Assembly (NCBI GenBank): GCA_003695455.1
Contig: RFJF01000159.1
Coordinates: forward strand, 1 to 9,356
Reading direction: 5' to 3'
From: Chloroflexota bacterium
GTDB lineage: Bacteria; Chloroflexota; Anaerolineae; 4572-78; J111
Length of the DNA stretch: 9,356 nucleotides
Part shown: positions 6,419 to 9,356 of the stretch, in pieces
How the letters are laid out: every line of letters starts with the position of its first letter
How positions within the stretch are numbered: the first letter of the stretch is position 1
The notes under the pieces: generated by a model
The model's input: only the letters and a program-made list of their open reading frames with translations
Told to the model about the DNA's origin: nothing
Databases searched by the model: none
Position numbers and translations under genes: made by a program

Positions 6419-9356
6419 ATGAACACAGCAGCATTCCAACGGATATTTATAGCCATAGCGTCAGGGTTGCTTTTTCCCCTGGCGCTGCTGTTTATTATGG
6501 CAACAGCCCAGCCCGCGCACGGCGCACCGCTGACAGCCGGCCCGGTGTTGTCTGTAACCAAACAGGGCGCCAGCAACTGGACCCGGCGAATCAAACTGGT
6601 CTTTACCAACACCGTGGCCGAAGATGTGAACGATTTTCCGGTGCTGGTCACGCTCAACAGCAGCCGGATTGACTACGCCCAAACACAAAACGCCGGTCAG
6701 GACATCCGCTTTGTAGACCCCGACGGTACTCTGCTGCCCCACGAAATTGACCGCTGGGATGAAACCGGAACCTCGCAGGTGTGGGTCAAAGTGCCTAACA
6801 TCCCGGCCTCGTCATCCACCGATTATATCTGGCTCTACTACGGCAACCCCACTGCTCCGGACGGACAAAACCCGGCGGCCGTTTGGGACGGCAGTTTCAA
6901 GGGCGTGTGGCACATGGACAGCGGCTTCCTCGATTCGTCTGGCTTTGGTAACCACGGCACGTCAGTAGTTCACCTGCCCACCACCTCACCCAACGGCCAA
7001 ATTGATAACGCCCAGAATTATGATGGCAGCAATGACTACATTGACGTTGGCTCCGATGCCAGCCTGGACAACATCTTTTCCGGCGGCGGCACGGTTTCAG
7101 CCTGGATCAATCCCCGCAGCCTGGGACACGACCAGTTTGGCCGCATTGCCGATAAATCCACCAACAACGACGCCACCAACGGCTGGGCGTTTGAACTGGA
7201 CAAAAACCGGCAAAGCCTGCGTTTCAACCGCGGATACTCAGGGATTTCCGGCGGCTGGGTGGTCACCTCATCGCAAATACAATTCAACCAGTGGCAGTTT
7301 GTCACCGTCACCTACAGCGACGGCGCAGCCAACGACCCGTCTATTACCATTAACGCCGCGCCGCAAACCCTGCTGAACGATGTAGCGCCGTTTGGCAGCG
7401 CGGTATCTGACGCGCCAAACTCGCTGCGGATTGGCAACGTTTCGCCGTTTGCCGGAGACCGGGCCTTTGACGGCCTGCTGGATGAAGTGCGCGTGGCAAC
7501 CACCGTGCGCAGCAGCGGCTGGATTACCTCGCAGTACCGCTCGATGATTGACAATTTTATTGGCTACGGCCCGGCCGAAGCCGTCAACCTGCCGGGCGGC
7601 GGCATTATTGGCGCGCCGTACACTTACACCGTAACCGTTTCCAACAGCGGCACCTCGGCGGCTACCAACGTGGTTGTCAGCGATACCCTACCCACCGGGG
7701 CTAACTACCTTTCCGGCGGCACGTACTTTCCGGCCGATAACGCGGTGCAGTTGACCATTCCCACCGTGCTGACCGGGCAGGAGCAGACTGCCACCTTCAC
7801 CATCACCACCTGCGAGTCATCGCTGCTGAACACGGGCTACCGTGTGACCAGCAGCAACGAGGGAGCCACATCCGGGGCGGGGCCGGATGTGCTGTCTGTT
7901 CTCAGCCCGCCCACCATCAACGCCGCATTTGACGTATCGGCGTTGAGCGTAACGTTGGGCGACACCATCTCTTTCACCGATACCAGCACCACCAACGGCG
8001 GGCCGCTGGTCGCCCGGCAGTGGGATTTTGGCGATACCACCACCGCCTCCGGCAGCACCGCCAGTCACACCTACGCCAGCGCCGGCACCTTTACCGCCAC
8101 CCTGACCGTCACTGATACCTGCGGTTTCACTGCCACGGCCCAACAAATTTTGAGCGTGGTCACGCCGGTGCTGTCCGTTACCAAACTGGCCTCGCCGGAG
8201 CCGGTAGCCGGCGGCACGCAACTGACATACACCGTGGTGGTCTCAAACAGCGGGCAGGGCACGGCGGGCAACGTCACCATCTCTGATACGCTGTCAGCGG
8301 ATGTCACATTCATCTCCGGCAGCGTGACCATTCAGCCGGGTTCGGTGGGCGGCGCGTCCGGTACCCCGCCGGTCATCGCCAGTGGGATGACGCTGGCCGG
8401 GGGCCAACAGTTGACCGTGACATTTGGTGTCACGGTGAGCGCGGCGCTGGCACACAACACTTCGCTGATTAACACGGCAGCCGTCACCAGCAGCCAGACG
8501 CCGTCGCCGGTCACCAGCTCGGTGGCCAGCACGGTGGAGGCGCGGGTTGATTTGAGCATCAACAAAACGGTGTCGCCGCTGACTCCGGTGCTGCCCGGCC
8601 AGAGCATTACTTACACTGTGACGTATGCCAATCTGGGGCCGCACGCGGCCACCGGCGTGGTACTGACCGACATCATCCCGGTGACGCTGACCAACGTTTC
8701 CATCTCGAACAGCGGCGCTGCCATTACCCCCACCGGTGCGGTGAGCAACGTTTGGCAGGTGGCCGATCTGGCCCCGTCCGAAGGCGGGACCATCACCGTG
8801 ACCGGCACGGTTGACCCGCTGCTCACGCAGGATACGGTGTTCACCAACACTGCCGCCATCAGCCTGACCAACACCGCCGACAACGTGGAATCCGGCCCCG
8901 CGCCCAACAGCAGCAGCGCCGCCACCACGGTTTCTCTGCCGCGCGCCGCGTTCAGCAGTGCCGCGACCAGTGTGGTAGAGGACAACGGCCCAGCCCTGAT
9001 TACGGTGACGCTCACCGCCGCGCCGCTGGCAACCGTCACCGTGAATTACCGCAGCACGGCGAGCGGCAGCGCCACCCCCGGCACCGATTTTACGCCGGTC
9101 AACAGCCAGCTTACGTTTGCGCCGGGGCAGACCACGGCGGCCTTTACTGTGCCTGTTACCGCCGACACCATTGACGAGCCCAACGAAACCGTCAATCTGA
9201 GCCTGACCGGCGCAACCGGCGCAGTGGTGGCCTCGCCGACGGCAGCCGTGCTGACCATTCTGGATGACGATGACCCGCCGGTTGCCGATTTCAGTAGCGC
9301 CGCCTTCAGCGTCATTGAGGACAACGGCCCGGCGGTCATCAGCGTGACGCTGAGCC
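6419..9356 (+). CDS. Giant secreted mosaic surface protein (DUF2341, LamG, DUF11, PKD, Calx-beta), 3' end outside window
   Basis: The frame is open from ATG 6419 to the window edge: 979 codons without a stop, so the gene is partial. Domains in order: signal peptide (1 to about 35, QRIFIAIASGLLFPLALLF then ATA or AHG cleavage sites); DUF2341 (about 54-145, WTRRI to WLYYGN); a LamG/concanavalin-like sandwich (about 160-380, GVWHMDSG, DGSNDYIDVG, then LLDEVRVAT and YRSMIDNFIGYG); a DUF11-type repeat (about 385-495); a PKD domain (about 500-581, QWDFGDT and HTYASAGTFTATLTVTD); two further DUF11 repeats (582-708 and 709-840, with YTV..SN.G and LSINKTVSP); Calx-beta 1 (841-954, DTIDEPNETVNLSL and ILDDDD); and the start of Calx-beta 2. 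DUF2341 followed by LamG is a recurrent pairing in secreted proteins and suggests glycan or polymer binding. DUF11 and PKD are structural spacers, and Calx-beta binds Ca2+. No catalytic domain is visible so far. It has its own promoter. Adhesin or substrate-binding scaffold is inference. Confidence 0.88.
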   Translation, partial: MNTAAFQRIFIAIASGLLFPLALLFIMATAQPAHGAPLTAGPVLSVTKQGASNWTRRIKLVFTNTVAEDVNDFPVLVTLNSSRIDYAQTQNAGQDIRFVDPDGTLLPHEIDRWDETGTSQVWVKVPNIPASSSTDYIWLYYGNPTAPDGQNPAAVWDGSFKGVWHMDSGFLDSSGFGNHGTSVVHLPTTSPNGQIDNAQNYDGSNDYIDVGSDASLDNIFSGGGTVSAWINPRSLGHDQFGRIADKSTNNDATNGWAFELDKNRQSLRFNRGYSGISGGWVVTSSQIQFNQWQFVTVTYSDGAANDPSITINAAPQTLLNDVAPFGSAVSDAPNSLRIGNVSPFAGDRAFDGLLDEVRVATTVRSSGWITSQYRSMIDNFIGYGPAEAVNLPGGGIIGAPYTYTVTVSNSGTSAATNVVVSDTLPTGANYLSGGTYFPADNAVQLTIPTVLTGQEQTATFTITTCESSLLNTGYRVTSSNEGATSGAGPDVLSVLSPPTINAAFDVSALSVTLGDTISFTDTSTTNGGPLVARQWDFGDTTTASGSTASHTYASAGTFTATLTVTDTCGFTATAQQILSVVTPVLSVTKLASPEPVAGGTQLTYTVVVSNSGQGTAGNVTISDTLSADVTFISGSVTIQPGSVGGASGTPPVIASGMTLAGGQQLTVTFGVTVSAALAHNTSLINTAAVTSSQTPSPVTSSVASTVEARVDLSINKTVSPLTPVLPGQSITYTVTYANLGPHAATGVVLTDIIPVTLTNVSISNSGAAITPTGAVSNVWQVADLAPSEGGTITVTGTVDPLLTQDTVFTNTAAISLTNTADNVESGPAPNSSSAATTVSLPRAAFSSAATSVVEDNGPALITVTLTAAPLATVTVNYRSTASGSATPGTDFTPVNSQLTFAPGQTTAAFTVPVTADTIDEPNETVNLSLTGATGAVVASPTAAVLTILDDDDPPVADFSSAAFSVIEDNGPAVISVTLS
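8942..9356 (+). repeat. Start of a tandem Calx-beta array (339-bp period)
   Basis: Unit 1 covers about 8942-9280; unit 2 begins at 9281 and is cut by the window end. The conserved stretch GAGGACAACGGCCC occurs at 8978 and again at 9317, exactly 339 bp (113 codons) apart. The surrounding protein reads AFSSAATSVVEDNGPA in unit 1 and DFSSAAFSVIEDNGPA in unit 2. The near identity at DNA level suggests a fairly recent duplication. More units may follow beyond the window. Confidence 0.75.

Noticed and set aside
8071..9339. Chain of minus-strand frames (up to 142 codons) opposite the giant gene
   Set aside because: The plus strand is one uninterrupted frame with consecutive recognisable domains. 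The Val/Ala/Ser-rich antisense frames are a mirror of its GCC, ACC and GTG codons.

Overview
The window looks like a chromosomal segment from a moderately GC-rich bacterium, most likely Chloroflexota (Anaerolineae-like). This is inferred from the Thr/Pro-rich TPTP-type linker and the large mosaic secreted proteins (DUF2341, LamG, DUF11, PKD, Calx-beta), which I associate with that group. No 16S or other phylogenetic marker is present, so the assignment is tentative.

Layout: positions 1-94 are a G/T-rich spacer that turns into a degenerate 7-bp repeat and carries a good sigma70-type promoter for ruvA. ruvA (95-682, +) and mnmE (684-2060, -) are complete housekeeping genes that converge with a single base between their stop codons. 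The 159-bp divergent spacer 2061-2219 holds an extended -10 promoter for mnmE, with a perfect 8-bp dyad over its -10/start region, and the upstream region of the next gene. From 2220 the remaining genes all point rightward and concern the cell envelope: a 764-residue membrane sensor histidine kinase (2220-4514); 10 bp later an N-terminally anchored protein with a Thr/Pro stalk and four tandem cadherin/Ig-like repeats (4525-6282); then, after a 136-bp spacer with a clear TTGGTA-18-TATAAT promoter, the first 979 codons of a giant secreted mosaic protein (6419 to the window edge, not finished).

How they may work together: the kinase and the Ig-repeat protein are probably co-transcribed, but no response regulator is in the window, so the phosphorelay partner must be elsewhere. 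The two surface proteins share no domain type but have the same general nature (beta-sandwich repeats, acidic Ca2+-type loops), suggesting a locus for adhesion, cell-cell contact or polymer binding. That coupling is inference.

I see no CRISPR array, transposase, tRNA/rRNA, phage gene, toxin-antitoxin pair or recognisable defence system. The most unusual material is the kinase/surface-protein module, the giant mosaic protein, and the promoter-proximal repeat structures in front of ruvA and mnmE.
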